From the NCBI GenBank assembly GCA_910579935.1, contig CAJTVQ010000010.1, positions 1-64,000 on the forward strand: a stretch of DNA of 64,000 bases. Reading direction: 5' to 3'. Below, piece by piece: positions 34,208 to 43,885 of the stretch. The translations under genes and the position numbers were made by a program. The notes beneath the pieces are model-generated. The model was not told the DNA's origin and did not search any database. It saw only the letters and a program-made list of their open reading frames with translations. Numbering within the stretch: the stretch's first letter is position 1; each line of letters opens with the position of its first letter. Source of the stretch: an uncultured Lachnospiraceae bacterium (lineage in GTDB: Bacteria; Bacillota; Clostridia; Lachnospirales; Lachnospiraceae).

Positions 34208-34367
34208 AGTAACTCTCCTCTCAAATACTTATTAACGGTTCCGCTATTAGTATCTGAATTTTGAAAGATAATCAGTCAGCCATTATATTCCACCCTGTTT
34301 GCCGGCTTCTGATTCCTTAAAATTATCTTAAATTTTTTTAATATTCACAAAAAAATGATATTTCAAA

Positions 34368-34448
34368 TTGTGCTTTAAGAAAAAAAGCGTATAATATAGG
34401 AAAAGGAAGCGGAATTGAAATTTGAAAGAATTAAGAAAAAATTTCAAT
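34368..34448 (+). promoter_or_regulatory. Promoter and leader hairpin ahead of vanZ-like gene
   Basis: TTGTGC (34368-34373) and TATAAT (34390-34395) are 16 bases apart. The leader then has a perfect 10-bp AT-rich stem, ATTGAAATTT (34414-34423) with AAATTTCAAT (34439-34448), followed by TTTTTATTT; it could act as a weak attenuator. The rest of 34208-34527 shows no gene; 34208-34367 is the start region of the small minus-strand gene and is AT-rich without further structure. Confidence 0.55.
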
Positions 34449-34527
34449 TTTTATTTACAAAAGGATAATATAGCAGTATTATACTGAATTAGATTTTATA
34501 AGAAAATGTTTTACCGGGAGGATAAAA

Positions 34528-35190
34528 ATGTCTGATTTCACTGTACTGTGTGTCAATACATTTGCTGCATATATAGGAGTTATACCATTTCTCATCATAT
34601 TGCAATTATTTTGCATGAAGTACAGATTACCGAAACGGCACCAGTTCGGGCTGTATCTCTATGCTTTGGCAATCTGTCTTATTTTAATGGCCGTGGATAC
34701 TCCTTCTTTGTACCAGCTTAATTTCTATCCTGTATTTAATTTTATTCCTTTTTACGGATTTACTGACAATATAAGTCATTACATTGAAAACTTTTTAGTT
34801 TTCATTCCGTTCGGACTTCTGCTTCCTACCTTGTGGAAACAGTTTCAGCCGGCCAAAACCACAATCTTTTACGGCTTTTTATTTTCTGTGATCATTGAAG
34901 CCTCCCAGCTTTTCTGTCTGGAGGCAACAGCAACAACCGATATTACCGATATCATCATGAGCATTCTCGGAACCGTCATCGGCTATTTTATCTTTTTCCA
35001 AATCAGGCATATGCGGTTCATGGGCCGGATGTGTCTATGCCCCAATGATTCGCTGCGCGGAAACCTTTCCAAGTGGGAAGTGTATATCTACTTTTTCACC
35101 CCCTGGCTGGTTACCTTTATCCTGACTCCTTTCATCTCCAACCAGATATGGGATATGGTATGGAACTATGCATTAGGGATGCCGATGTAG
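34528..35190 (+). CDS. VanZ-family membrane protein
   Basis: A 220-residue protein with five or six helices. The VanZ motif region shows FNFIPFYGFTDNISHYIENFLVFIPFGLLLPTL, then the second motif ATATTDITDIIMSILGTVIGYF. VanZ-like proteins confer low-level teicoplanin resistance in one case, but most have unknown roles in the envelope. GGGAGG precedes the ATG. It converges with the rRNA methyltransferase gene with only seven bases between stops. Confidence 0.88.
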   Translation: MSDFTVLCVNTFAAYIGVIPFLIILQLFCMKYRLPKRHQFGLYLYALAICLILMAVDTPSLYQLNFYPVFNFIPFYGFTDNISHYIENFLVFIPFGLLLPTLWKQFQPAKTTIFYGFLFSVIIEASQLFCLEATATTDITDIIMSILGTVIGYFIFFQIRHMRFMGRMCLCPNDSLRGNLSKWEVYIYFFTPWLVTFILTPFISNQIWDMVWNYALGMPM

Positions 35191-35197
35191 CAGCATA

Positions 35198-36400
35198 TCA
35201 TCGTTCTTCACGTACCTGAAAAATATAGAATTTCAGATAATAAGATTCTTCTGCCGCCCACAAAATAGGATGATCCGGCGCCTGGGTATGAAATTCCACC
35301 TGCCGCAGCCTTTTGCGGGCGCTTTTTGCCGCCTCCCTGATCGTTTTGGCAAAAAGCCCCGGTTCCATGAAATGGGAACAGGAACAGGTGACAAGAAAAC
35401 CTCCGTCTTCTATCAGTTTCAATCCTCTCAGATTAATTTCCCGATATCCTTTTACTGCATTTTTAATGGAATTTCTCGATTTCGTAAATGCAGGAGGGTC
35501 CAGTATTACCACATCGAACTTCTCTCCCTTTTTTTCCAATTCCGGAAGCAGGTCAAAAACATCGGCACAGATAAATTTTACCCGGTCCTCCAGCTGATTC
35601 AGCTTTGCATTTTCTTCCGCCTGCCGGATACCCGTCAAAGAAGCATCCACACCCAGTACCGAAGCAGCTCCCGCAATGCCGGCATTAAGGGCAAAAGAAC
35701 CGGTATGGGTAAAGCAGTCCAGCACCTTCTTCCCTCTGCATATTTTGTGGATGGACGCACGGTTATTCTTCTGATCCAGAAAGAAACCGGTTTTCTGTCC
35801 GTCTTCCACATCCACGGTATATTTCACACCATTTTCCAAAATCTGCACCTTTGTATCAAAAGGTTCCCCGATAAATCCCTTAAAACGCTCCATTCCTTCA
35901 TTCTGACGAACTTTGGCATCACTCCTCTCATACACCCCGCGGATCTGAATCCCGTCTTGTGCAAGCACTTTTTTTACCTTATCCACGATCAGAAGTTTCA
36001 GCCTGTCGATTCCCAACGCCAGTGATTCCACCACAAGTACATCCGAAAACTTATCTATGACAATGCCCGGAAGAAAATCCGCCTCTCCAAAAATAATGCG
36101 GCAGCTGGAAGTATCGATCGTCCGCTTTCTATACTCCCACGCATCCCGCACCCTCTGCTCCAAAAACTCCTCCGTAATACGGTTTTCCTTTTTTCTGGAT
36201 AATATGCGCACGGTAATTTTGGAATTTGTATTTATAAACCCGTATCCCATGAAATAACCGTCAAAATCATGAACCACAACGATATCACCGTTTTCAAAAC
36301 AGCCTGAAACAGACGCTATCTCATTATCATAAACCCACATCCCCCCGGCTTTCAGCGTCCGTCCTTCACCCTTTTTCAATGTAACTGCCGCATCACTCAT
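35198..36400 (-). CDS. RlmI-like class I SAM-dependent 23S rRNA methyltransferase
   Basis: A 400-residue protein with an N-terminal PUA-like RNA-binding domain (about 1-75) and a Rossmann methyltransferase domain. Motif I is VLDCFTHTGSFALNAG; the catalytic region has VILDPPAFTKSR and the cysteine motif VTCSCSH. The layout matches RlmI, which makes 5-methylcytosine in 23S rRNA. It directly abuts the AlkD-like gene on the same strand, consistent with co-transcription. Confidence 0.9.
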   Translation of the reverse strand: MSDAAVTLKKGEGRTLKAGGMWVYDNEIASVSGCFENGDIVVVHDFDGYFMGYGFINTNSKITVRILSRKKENRITEEFLEQRVRDAWEYRKRTIDTSSCRIIFGEADFLPGIVIDKFSDVLVVESLALGIDRLKLLIVDKVKKVLAQDGIQIRGVYERSDAKVRQNEGMERFKGFIGEPFDTKVQILENGVKYTVDVEDGQKTGFFLDQKNNRASIHKICRGKKVLDCFTHTGSFALNAGIAGAASVLGVDASLTGIRQAEENAKLNQLEDRVKFICADVFDLLPELEKKGEKFDVVILDPPAFTKSRNSIKNAVKGYREINLRGLKLIEDGGFLVTCSCSHFMEPGLFAKTIREAAKSARKRLRQVEFHTQAPDHPILWAAEESYYLKFYIFQVREER

Positions 36401-37123
36401 TTATAATCCTCCTGTCCGTTTCATTCCCCGTATTGTCTCCCTCTGCTGTGCCGTAATGCACCGGGATTCCATGATCTTCTGCAGTGCTTTGTTATAGGTA
36501 AAACTATCCAGCCTGCTCTCCCCCAGATATCTCATTGTTTCCTCCGGATAACGGATATAGCACATGGATAACGCCCATGCCGCTGCCATCCTCACATAAT
36601 ACCCGTCATGCCGCACATGGTCGAATATGAAAAACAGCCGTTCCAGGTAGACATCGTCTATATAATAATTCAGTAGCAGCACCAACGCAAACCGAACCGT
36701 AAACTCCCTGTCGGAAAGCAGAAACTGCTCCAGCCATTCCCATACCTGTTCCCTGCACTTCACCGCATGTTTATATCCGCTGCAGAAGCTGTCGCACACG
36801 GACCAGTTGTCTATCTTCGGCAGAAACCTCTCTGTATAAGAAAAAATATCGGATATATCTCCCTTCATATACCCGATAACCATTCCCTGCAACATTATTT
36901 CTTCAAATAATTCCTTTTCCGGTTCCCTGTCAAGCGCTTCTTCCAGATAACTGCCTCCCTCTTCCCTTGCAATCTCCTTTGCCAGCTTCCTTAAGGCAGG
37001 CAGACGCACTCCTATATAATTTTTCACCTCCGGCAGAAGCCGCACCTGAAATTCTCTGTATGAACCATCTGCCATGGAAAGGATTTTTTCCCTGACATCC
37101 TCTAATCCGTACCCTGCTTTCAT
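36401..37123 (-). CDS. AlkD-like DNA alkylation repair protein
   Basis: A 240-residue all-helical protein made of HEAT-like repeats, the AlkD/AlkC-type DNA glycosylase fold. Family features are YIGVRLPALRKLAKEI near the start, LPKIDNWSVCDSFCS and VRFALVLLLNYYIDDVYLE. The Asp113-equivalent catalytic region (DNWSVCD) is present. It would remove alkylated bases such as 7-methylguanine. It is followed immediately by the rRNA methyltransferase and preceded by the unknown 449-residue gene. Confidence 0.87.
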   Translation of the reverse strand: MKAGYGLEDVREKILSMADGSYREFQVRLLPEVKNYIGVRLPALRKLAKEIAREEGGSYLEEALDREPEKELFEEIMLQGMVIGYMKGDISDIFSYTERFLPKIDNWSVCDSFCSGYKHAVKCREQVWEWLEQFLLSDREFTVRFALVLLLNYYIDDVYLERLFFIFDHVRHDGYYVRMAAAWALSMCYIRYPEETMRYLGESRLDSFTYNKALQKIMESRCITAQQRETIRGMKRTGGL

Positions 37124-37146
37124 AACTTTTTCTTTCTTCGGAATCT

Positions 37147-38496
37147 TTATTTGTTATCCAATGCCTCATTGATATAACTTGCCACTTTTACTGCGCCAAT
37201 GTTATTGATATTCGCATAATCCTTAAAACAGCTGTCCGGAAGCGATACATTCATCATATCTATCAGCTGTGCGTCATATTTCGGACAAAGGATCTTTAAA
37301 GCGGACAGCAATTCCTCATAATAACTCTTTTTCATATGTTCCTTATACCACTTTGTATACGGAGGAATAAAGAAAATGACTTTTATGCCTTTCATATTGC
37401 AGAAATGTACATATTCTTCCAAAAGCACCCGGTTCTGCAGCAGAATATCCGTATAGGGACGGCTGTATAAGGCGCTGATTTCACGTATATTATGCTCTGT
37501 CATTTCCTGTGTAAGAGCCGTGTCGTCGAAAACCGCATTTCCTCCGATCTCCGGTTTATAACCCATTTCTTTAAATACATCGAATAAAGACTCCAAATAG
37601 CCTGTCTCGAAATGTCTTCTTACTTTCGTCTGTTCCGTCTTATACAATTCGATCAGCTGTTCCGCGCCCTTGCAGTTATGCATCGTCTCTACGACCGGAT
37701 AATACACCAGACAGCGGCGCCACTCCGCTTTTGATTTCGAAGTGTCATACCGCAGGGAATACGGTGTCAGACCGATAATGGCATATTCCAGACCAGGCAT
37801 GGACTCATATGCCTGACAAAAAAGTTTAAAATCATAAAAAACATCCTGTGAACGGTTTGCCACGGAAACAGCATTGATATGGAGCAGATCACTGCGTATG
37901 GCATTCCCCACATTCCTGCCGCCGGTCACGATCCCTTTTACCTCATCACCCGCTGATTTTTCCAAATTCATCAACGTATCGTACACACTGGGAAAAACCA
38001 CGTATTTATATTTCAGATAGTCCCACAGTTTGACCAGCTTCTCTTTATCTTCTATTTCCGAAATGCCATAAATCTTTAACGGTTCATCACATAATATGTA
38101 CAGATCAAATTCATCCAAATAATCCGGATTCACCGCACTCCAATTAAAGACAATATAATTTTTGGCGCGCATCTTGTTCTCTATTTCATCCGACAGCCAG
38201 TTATTGCCATATACGATACATTTCTTTCCTTTCCATCCCTGCTCCATGTTCAGCAGTTCTTTCAGGATCAGGTAATATCCCCCGATACATTCCTCGCTGA
38301 TCTTCCTATCGAACAATTCCCTTTCAAAGGCTTTCATGACTGCCTTTAAAGATGCTTTTTTTTCTTTTGAAAGATTAACCAATCCTTCCGCATATTCCTC
38401 TATCTTTTCCAATTCCTCAATGCGGACATCCTTCTCCACATTTCTGTCCAAAATTGTATTCAATGATGTCTCTAATGCTAAAAACCTGTCTTCCAT
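37147..38496 (-). CDS. Unknown protein with coiled-coil start and SGNH-like C-terminus
   Basis: A 449-residue soluble protein without signal or membrane helix. Residues 1-70 are charged and helical, probably coiled coil. A central Rossmann-like part has KGKKCIVYGNNWLSDEIENK. The second half (from about 190, GIVTGGRNVGNAI, then VIFFIPPYTKWY and NINNIGAVKVASYINEAL) has the layout of DltD/SGNH-type surface-polymer hydrolases, but the usual catalytic Ser is not in a GDS and the terminal His is asparagine. I would not call an enzyme. It stands ahead of the AlkD-like gene. Confidence 0.55.
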   Translation of the reverse strand: MEDRFLALETSLNTILDRNVEKDVRIEELEKIEEYAEGLVNLSKEKKASLKAVMKAFERELFDRKISEECIGGYYLILKELLNMEQGWKGKKCIVYGNNWLSDEIENKMRAKNYIVFNWSAVNPDYLDEFDLYILCDEPLKIYGISEIEDKEKLVKLWDYLKYKYVVFPSVYDTLMNLEKSAGDEVKGIVTGGRNVGNAIRSDLLHINAVSVANRSQDVFYDFKLFCQAYESMPGLEYAIIGLTPYSLRYDTSKSKAEWRRCLVYYPVVETMHNCKGAEQLIELYKTEQTKVRRHFETGYLESLFDVFKEMGYKPEIGGNAVFDDTALTQEMTEHNIREISALYSRPYTDILLQNRVLLEEYVHFCNMKGIKVIFFIPPYTKWYKEHMKKSYYEELLSALKILCPKYDAQLIDMMNVSLPDSCFKDYANINNIGAVKVASYINEALDNK

Positions 38497-38567
38497 CTCT
38501 TATGCCCTTCATAAATACTCTGATTTACATATATTAATATATAGTTTATCACAGTCTATCAACCGTT

Positions 38568-39905
38568 TCAATGCACTTTTTTAAAATAGCTGATGACCAG
38601 AATGACATCCGCTCCCGCCCATGCCAGTATCTCCGCATAGAAAATGCCTTCTTCCCCTATCAGAAGCGGAAGAAAAACAGCGGTTCCCGTCCTCATGACA
38701 AACTCCGCCACACCGGATACCATAGGCAGAACCGTATCGCCCATCCCCTGCAGGGCAGAACGGACCACATGCAAAATATACAGAATAGGAAGAAATATGC
38801 TCATAATGGCCAGATAATGATATGCGATATCCATTGTCTTTTCCACCTCTTCCGGCCCGCCGGATATGAAACAGCCCAGTATCTGATGTCCGAATACCAG
38901 CATACAGGCTGCTATGACCGCCGAAGTCACCAGTGCAATACCCACAGCGGCCTGCATTCCTTTTTTGATTCTGTCCCAGTAACCCGCTCCCAGATTCTGA
39001 CCAACATAGGTAATCATCGCATAACCATAAGAAGTAGCCGCCACTTCCAATACACCGTACAGCTTGTTCGTCGCGGTAAATCCTGCGATAAAGATAACTC
39101 CGAACCCGTTAACCACTGACTGCACGATCATTCCTCCCACGGATATGATGGCATTTTGGAAAGCCATAGGCAGGCCGAGTAAAATCAGTTTCTTATCCAA
39201 ATCCTTTTCAAAAGCATAGTCCTCCCTGCACAGGTCCAGGATTTCTATCCTGCGGATATGCGCATAACAATATACACCGGAACTGAACTGTGCAATGACC
39301 GTAGCCGCCGCCGCTCCCGCAATTCCCCAGCCAAACAGCATAACAAAGACCAAATCCAGGGCAATATTGATCATAGCAGCTACTATCATGGCATGAAGAG
39401 GCGTCTTCCCATCCCCCAGTGCACGCAGCACGGAAGCAAACAGGTTATAAGCCATCACCACAGGAATGCCGGCAAACATAATACGCAGGTACAGCAGCGA
39501 CTGATCTATAATAGCCGCCGGAGTCTGCAGCAGACGCAGTACCGGCAGCACCATAAGTTCTCCGGAAACCAAAAGAATAACTGCACTCACTACTGCCAGG
39601 ATAATGGCATTGCCAACTACCTTCTTCAGTCTGAGGATATTACCGGCCCCAAATTCCTGCGCCATCAAAATTGAAAATCCCTGTGCGAATCCCTGGATGA
39701 TACCAAGCATCATCCAGTTCAGCCAGTCGGATGCCCCCAGCGCTGCCAGTGCATTCACGCCCAGTACCTGTCCCACCACCATCGTATCCACTACCGTATA
39801 TAACTGCTGAAATACATTACCTATCATGAGGGGAAGCGCAAAAGAAAAAATCAGCTTTATAGGTTTTCCTTCTGTCATACTTTTAATATTTGCCGCCATT
39901 GTCAC
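38568..39905 (-). CDS. MATE-family multidrug/sodium efflux transporter
   Basis: A 445-residue transporter with 12 predicted helices in two halves. The N-terminal FALPLMIGNVFQQLYTVVDTMVVGQVLG and the repeated PLHAMIVAAMINIALDLVFV region are typical of the family, which exports organic cations with Na+ or H+ coupling. Its promoter must lie in 39906-39989. No regulator is adjacent. The substrate is unknown. Confidence 0.95.
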   Translation of the reverse strand: MTMAANIKSMTEGKPIKLIFSFALPLMIGNVFQQLYTVVDTMVVGQVLGVNALAALGASDWLNWMMLGIIQGFAQGFSILMAQEFGAGNILRLKKVVGNAIILAVVSAVILLVSGELMVLPVLRLLQTPAAIIDQSLLYLRIMFAGIPVVMAYNLFASVLRALGDGKTPLHAMIVAAMINIALDLVFVMLFGWGIAGAAAATVIAQFSSGVYCYAHIRRIEILDLCREDYAFEKDLDKKLILLGLPMAFQNAIISVGGMIVQSVVNGFGVIFIAGFTATNKLYGVLEVAATSYGYAMITYVGQNLGAGYWDRIKKGMQAAVGIALVTSAVIAACMLVFGHQILGCFISGGPEEVEKTMDIAYHYLAIMSIFLPILYILHVVRSALQGMGDTVLPMVSGVAEFVMRTGTAVFLPLLIGEEGIFYAEILAWAGADVILVISYFKKVH

Positions 39906-39989
39906 ACCATCCTTTCCGTTTATAATCTCTCAAAAACCAGTCATGTAATCGAATTATATCAAATTCTTAAAAAAAGTACAGTATAAACA

Positions 39990-40019
39990 TTGACAAATAC
40001 ATATAAAATATTGTATTAT
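39990..40019 (+). promoter_or_regulatory. Promoter of tRNA-Pro
   Basis: TTGACA (39990-39995) and TATTAT (40014-40019) are 18 bases apart and read into the tRNA at 40049. Confidence 0.78.
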
Positions 40020-40048
40020 CTTATTTGTTGCAGAACACATCATGATAA

Positions 40049-40122
<74 letters not shown>

Positions 40123-40167
40123 CTGTTAATATTTCTTAACAGTTCCTAAGAGCAGAATATTCAGCTT

Positions 40168-40210
40168 AAAATAACCGCCGGAGTTTTTCAGACAGGGGCG
40201 GTTATTTTTT
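40168..40210. terminator. Intrinsic terminator after tRNA-Pro, usable both ways
   Basis: AATAACCGCC and GGCGGTTATT form a 10-bp stem with a 17-base loop, followed by TTTTTT on the plus strand and preceded by an A-run that serves the minus strand. It lies between tRNA-Pro and the DUF885 gene, which ends at 40265. Confidence 0.8.
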
Positions 40211-40264
40211 ATTATTCTGTAAACAAGTCCGATAATTCCAGCAATCAGCAATGATTGTCTGCCT

Positions 40265-42046
40265 CTATTTTTCTCCCAAATATTCCTCATCGAAATATTT
40301 CTCGATCACAGTAAACGGCGCCGGTCCCATATCCAGCAGGAATCTGTGAAATTCCAGTTCCTGAAATTTCTCTCCCAATTTTTCCTCCGCTTCTTTTCTC
40401 ATATCCGCAATCTTCAAATATCCCAAATAGTATTTCATATAATTTCCGGGATTTCCTACAATCTGCTGATAGATCTCCCCGACCAGTTCCCCGTCATCAA
40501 TACCCATGATCTCGGATAAATAGTCCGCCGTAGTCTCCCTATCCCATCCATAATAATGAATATACAGATCCAGCAATGCCGATATCCCCATATTAATGGA
40601 TGAATTATAGGCCAGCACCCTGCCCGTTTCCGGAATAAGTCCGTTGTCAAATTCGTAGGAAAGATATTCCACATAAGTAGCCCACCCTTCAGAATAACTT
40701 GTATATTTCAGCAGATTTCTCAGATGGGATACCCCGCTCTCATGAAAATAAACATTCTGGTACAAATGTCCGGGATACCCTTCATGGGCAAGTACCGTAT
40801 ATAAATCACTGTCTTCATATTCTTCCGAACCGTTTATGTAGATCATATTATCCTCCGGACGGTCGATGGGCGGCGCCAGACAGGCAGCAGGGCTAAATGA
40901 GTCCTCTAAAGATTCCGGCACATACTTTAACCGGTATGGTGTCTGCGGTATTTCCGGAAATCTGTTCTTTATCTGCTCCTGCAGATCCGCCAATATATCA
41001 TCCACATCGGATAAAGCAAATTCATAATCATCCAGTTCTTCCAAAACTTCCTCATTCTCCAGCGCCGTTTCCCGCATCATCTGCATTTCCCAGTTAATCC
41101 TCTTTAAAATCTGTTTCTCCAGCCGTTCCATATTCTTATAAGTGACGCCTGCCGTTGCACTTAGCAAATACTGGTAATACTCCCTGCCCTTCGGAAAATA
41201 ATAAAGCCCTTCGTCATTTTTTCCCGTTCCTTTCAGTTCTCCGATACCTTCTACCAATGCCTCGTAAGCAGGAATGAAATCCTGTTCCATAATTTCCAAA
41301 TGCCGCCTCTCAAAATCTTTTTTCTCCTCAGGCGTAATATCCTCCAAAGCATCCAGTTTCTCCGAAAACATGTCCGTCAGAAAACTCTCCTCAGGCTCCT
41401 CCAGATACCCCTCGCAGGATGCGATCACCTCATCCGCAGCAGCATCGGACATAAACAGCCCTTCCTCCGATTTTTTCCTCTCATAATCCATGATCTCCCC
41501 ATAATAAGCATCGATCTGGGAAAGCAGTTCCAAATAATCCTCCACATCCCGCTTATCATAGAACATATAGTCTGCAAACATCAGGGGAAGCTCTATCTGC
41601 TGCCCAATCGTCGGTTTCAGGGGTTCCGCATACAATTCAAATCCCTCGCTGCCCAGCTCCGTATTGAGATAATAATCCAGTACCTCATAAGTAAGCTGCT
41701 GCTCCCTCGTCAGCAAGTCATAATCCATTCCTTCCAGCTCATTCTTAATCTCCCGTATCTCTTCCATAATTTCATCTGTATCATCCACCGAATAGCCGCC
41801 CAGAGTCACCTCATAATCTTCTATTCCATACGCTTCCGGGTCTGCGATAAAGAAATGAAGACTCAGTGTATCACTGGTAATCTCTTCCAAAAACAATTCC
41901 GCCGCCATATCGTCAAATTCCTGCTGTTCCCTCGCAGCCCTCTGCCTGTTCCAAGGCATATCGGCCGAAGAGCAGCCGGATAAAATAACACATCCCGCCA
42001 GCCACAAAGCCAGCACAGATTTCCCTGTCTTTCCTCTTTTGTCCAT
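40265..42046 (-). CDS. DUF885 lipoprotein with HExxH-type site
   Basis: A 593-residue surface lipoprotein. The signal peptide ends in a lipobox LSGC (near residues 22-25). The domain carries LAHEGYPGHLYQNVYF, an HEGxPGH metal-site motif of the DUF885 (M32/M3-like) metalloproteins, and YSEGWATYVEYL as the downstream Glu segment. The most likely role is a zinc peptidase on the outer membrane face. It is a single gene between tRNA-Pro and the arabinose locus, not obviously part of that locus. Confidence 0.87.
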   Translation of the reverse strand: MDKRGKTGKSVLALWLAGCVILSGCSSADMPWNRQRAAREQQEFDDMAAELFLEEITSDTLSLHFFIADPEAYGIEDYEVTLGGYSVDDTDEIMEEIREIKNELEGMDYDLLTREQQLTYEVLDYYLNTELGSEGFELYAEPLKPTIGQQIELPLMFADYMFYDKRDVEDYLELLSQIDAYYGEIMDYERKKSEEGLFMSDAAADEVIASCEGYLEEPEESFLTDMFSEKLDALEDITPEEKKDFERRHLEIMEQDFIPAYEALVEGIGELKGTGKNDEGLYYFPKGREYYQYLLSATAGVTYKNMERLEKQILKRINWEMQMMRETALENEEVLEELDDYEFALSDVDDILADLQEQIKNRFPEIPQTPYRLKYVPESLEDSFSPAACLAPPIDRPEDNMIYINGSEEYEDSDLYTVLAHEGYPGHLYQNVYFHESGVSHLRNLLKYTSYSEGWATYVEYLSYEFDNGLIPETGRVLAYNSSINMGISALLDLYIHYYGWDRETTADYLSEIMGIDDGELVGEIYQQIVGNPGNYMKYYLGYLKIADMRKEAEEKLGEKFQELEFHRFLLDMGPAPFTVIEKYFDEEYLGEK

Positions 42047-42169
42047 ATCCTACCTGCCTTTCCAAAATCCAACCATTTCCAGCAAACTCTCATATATCAA
42101 TTATATTTTACCACATCCCCGCCCATAATGCCACTATACCCGGTTATGCAGCCGTGCCCCTGTAAAACA

Positions 42170-42228
42170 AAAGCCAAAACAAAAACAGCACCCTGCGAAG
42201 GCGTTCCTATAAACGTCCCCGCAGGGTG
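42170..42228 (-). terminator. Terminator after the secreted GH43 gene
   Basis: A perfect 10-bp stem (GCACCCTGCG and CGCAGGGTGC, 42187-42196 and 42219-42228) followed on the minus strand by TGTTTTTGTTTTGG. It begins 17 bases after the GH43 stop at 42245. Confidence 0.82.
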
Positions 42229-42244
42229 CATTATTATATCGTTG

Positions 42245-43723
42245 CTAATTCAAGGTATCCAAAGCTGCCAGTCCGCTTCCCCACACGGCAACCCCTTCTT
42301 CCGACAATGTGGTAAATCCCATAACATACTTCAGGCCAAACTCATCATACTGCTTGCAGAACACTCCCTGATACACTTCCTCGCCCAAAGTGAGCGTCAG
42401 ATGATTTCCTTCCGTCAATTCCCAACTTCCTTCATAAGCGCCTGTCACCTTTCCGTTGGATTCCAGCGTAATATCTACCGACTCCTTCAGTTTGGTCGTA
42501 ATCTGACGTCCATGTTTTACCAGCTTATATGTGCCTTCCACATCCTTTTTTTCATACTGTCCGATCGTCTCGCCCACATAACGGTACGGCGCTATGACCG
42601 GCCAGCCCGCTTCGTTAAAGAACATCTGATGTACACGCACCTCGTGCTGTTCCCCTAATCCTTCGAAACGTGTATGGAAAATAATGAAATATTTCCCCGT
42701 CTCCTCGTCATACAAAGTAGAATTGTGCCCCGGTGAAACCAATCCCCTTCTGTCCTCACCGTTTTCTCCTTCGTGCCAGGTCCACTTATAATTCCCCATC
42801 AGCTTCACGCCGTACTGCTCCGCTTTCCTGTCATCAAAATAAGTACCCGAATCACCCGCACATTCTATCATATCCGTACCCGTGCTGTCATAATATGGCC
42901 CGTCCGGTGTCTTGGAGCGGCAGACACGGATATTATATGCACCGGTAGAATCCAGTCCTCCGAAGGAAAGGAACAGGTAGTAATATTCCGTTTCCGGATT
43001 ATATTCCACAAACGCCGCTTCAATTCTTAAATGGTTTGCTCCCAGAATCTTCTTTCCATAACCGGACTCCAACGGCAGTCCCGTGGTCTTATCCAGTTCC
43101 AGAATATAAATTCCGCCCGAATAGGAACCGTACATCATCCAAAGCCGCCCTTCCGTATCATAAAAAATACACGGGTCAACCACATTCGGATATACCGTGG
43201 CATCATATACATCCCCGTTCTCACTTGGCTCACTGCTCATACCGGAGCGGAGGAAAATTCCCAAGTCCTTATAAGGTCCTTCGATTTGATCCGCAACTGC
43301 CAGTCCCAGGCAGGATAACGGCGAACTGCCCTCGCAGGCACAATAATACATATAGAACTTTCCGTCCTCCAGCTGAAACACATCCGGCGCCCATAAAGTA
43401 TTGCTCTGCGACCACTCAAACACATCCGGCATTTCATTAAACACATCGGGAATAATCGGATTCATCTTCCTTACGCCGTCCCCTATCATCTCCCAGTTCA
43501 TCAAATCCGCAGACTTTGCACCTGCCAGATGAGAACCAAATATGTAATAGGTATCCTCATACTCCACAATGGAAGGATCATGCACTGATACATTTTCGAA
43601 CGAAATCACTACATCTTCCTTCGCTTTCAGCGGTATTTCCTTACTGCCGCATCCCGCCAGCATTCCGGTCACTGCTGCGGCTGCGGTCACTGTACTTACC
43701 GCCTTTTTACACCATCTGTTCAT
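42245..43723 (-). CDS. Secreted GH43 lipoprotein, arabinan endo-1,5-alpha-L-arabinanase type
   Basis: A 492-residue lipoprotein with signal peptide and lipobox GMLAGC (Cys near 25). The five-bladed propeller has VHDPSIVEYEDTYYIFG with the general-base Asp, DPCIFYDTEGRLWMMYGSYSGG with the pKa-tuning Asp, and LRIEAAFVEYNP with the acid Glu. About 100 C-terminal residues form an extra beta domain as in secreted arabinanases. It would cut arabinan on the cell surface and feed the ABC importer. It has its own promoter, with a copy of the shared 28-bp element, at 43755-43806. Confidence 0.88.
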   Translation of the reverse strand: MNRWCKKAVSTVTAAAAVTGMLAGCGSKEIPLKAKEDVVISFENVSVHDPSIVEYEDTYYIFGSHLAGAKSADLMNWEMIGDGVRKMNPIIPDVFNEMPDVFEWSQSNTLWAPDVFQLEDGKFYMYYCACEGSSPLSCLGLAVADQIEGPYKDLGIFLRSGMSSEPSENGDVYDATVYPNVVDPCIFYDTEGRLWMMYGSYSGGIYILELDKTTGLPLESGYGKKILGANHLRIEAAFVEYNPETEYYYLFLSFGGLDSTGAYNIRVCRSKTPDGPYYDSTGTDMIECAGDSGTYFDDRKAEQYGVKLMGNYKWTWHEGENGEDRRGLVSPGHNSTLYDEETGKYFIIFHTRFEGLGEQHEVRVHQMFFNEAGWPVIAPYRYVGETIGQYEKKDVEGTYKLVKHGRQITTKLKESVDITLESNGKVTGAYEGSWELTEGNHLTLTLGEEVYQGVFCKQYDEFGLKYVMGFTTLSEEGVAVWGSGLAALDTLN

Positions 43724-43754
43724 TCCATTGCCCCCAATCTTATTTAATTTTTTG

Positions 43755-43806
43755 TAAATTATTTTAGATGTAATTAAATTATATAGAAGATTAACGTGAA
43801 AAGCAA
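43755..43806 (-). promoter_or_regulatory. GH43 promoter with shared operator element (site A)
   Basis: Minus strand: TTGCTT (43801-43806), 17 bases, TATAAT (43778-43783). The element at 43755-43782, read on the plus strand, is TAAATTAT-N12-TAAATTAT with core TTTAGATGTAAT. It overlaps the -10 box and the start point, where a bound protein would block transcription. Confidence 0.72.
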
Positions 43807-43885
43807 CTACTAAATATCATTTGCTTACAAAAATACGTAGTGCATAAATCCATATGGCCGTTGCGTCCTTTTCCCCAAAATCTCT

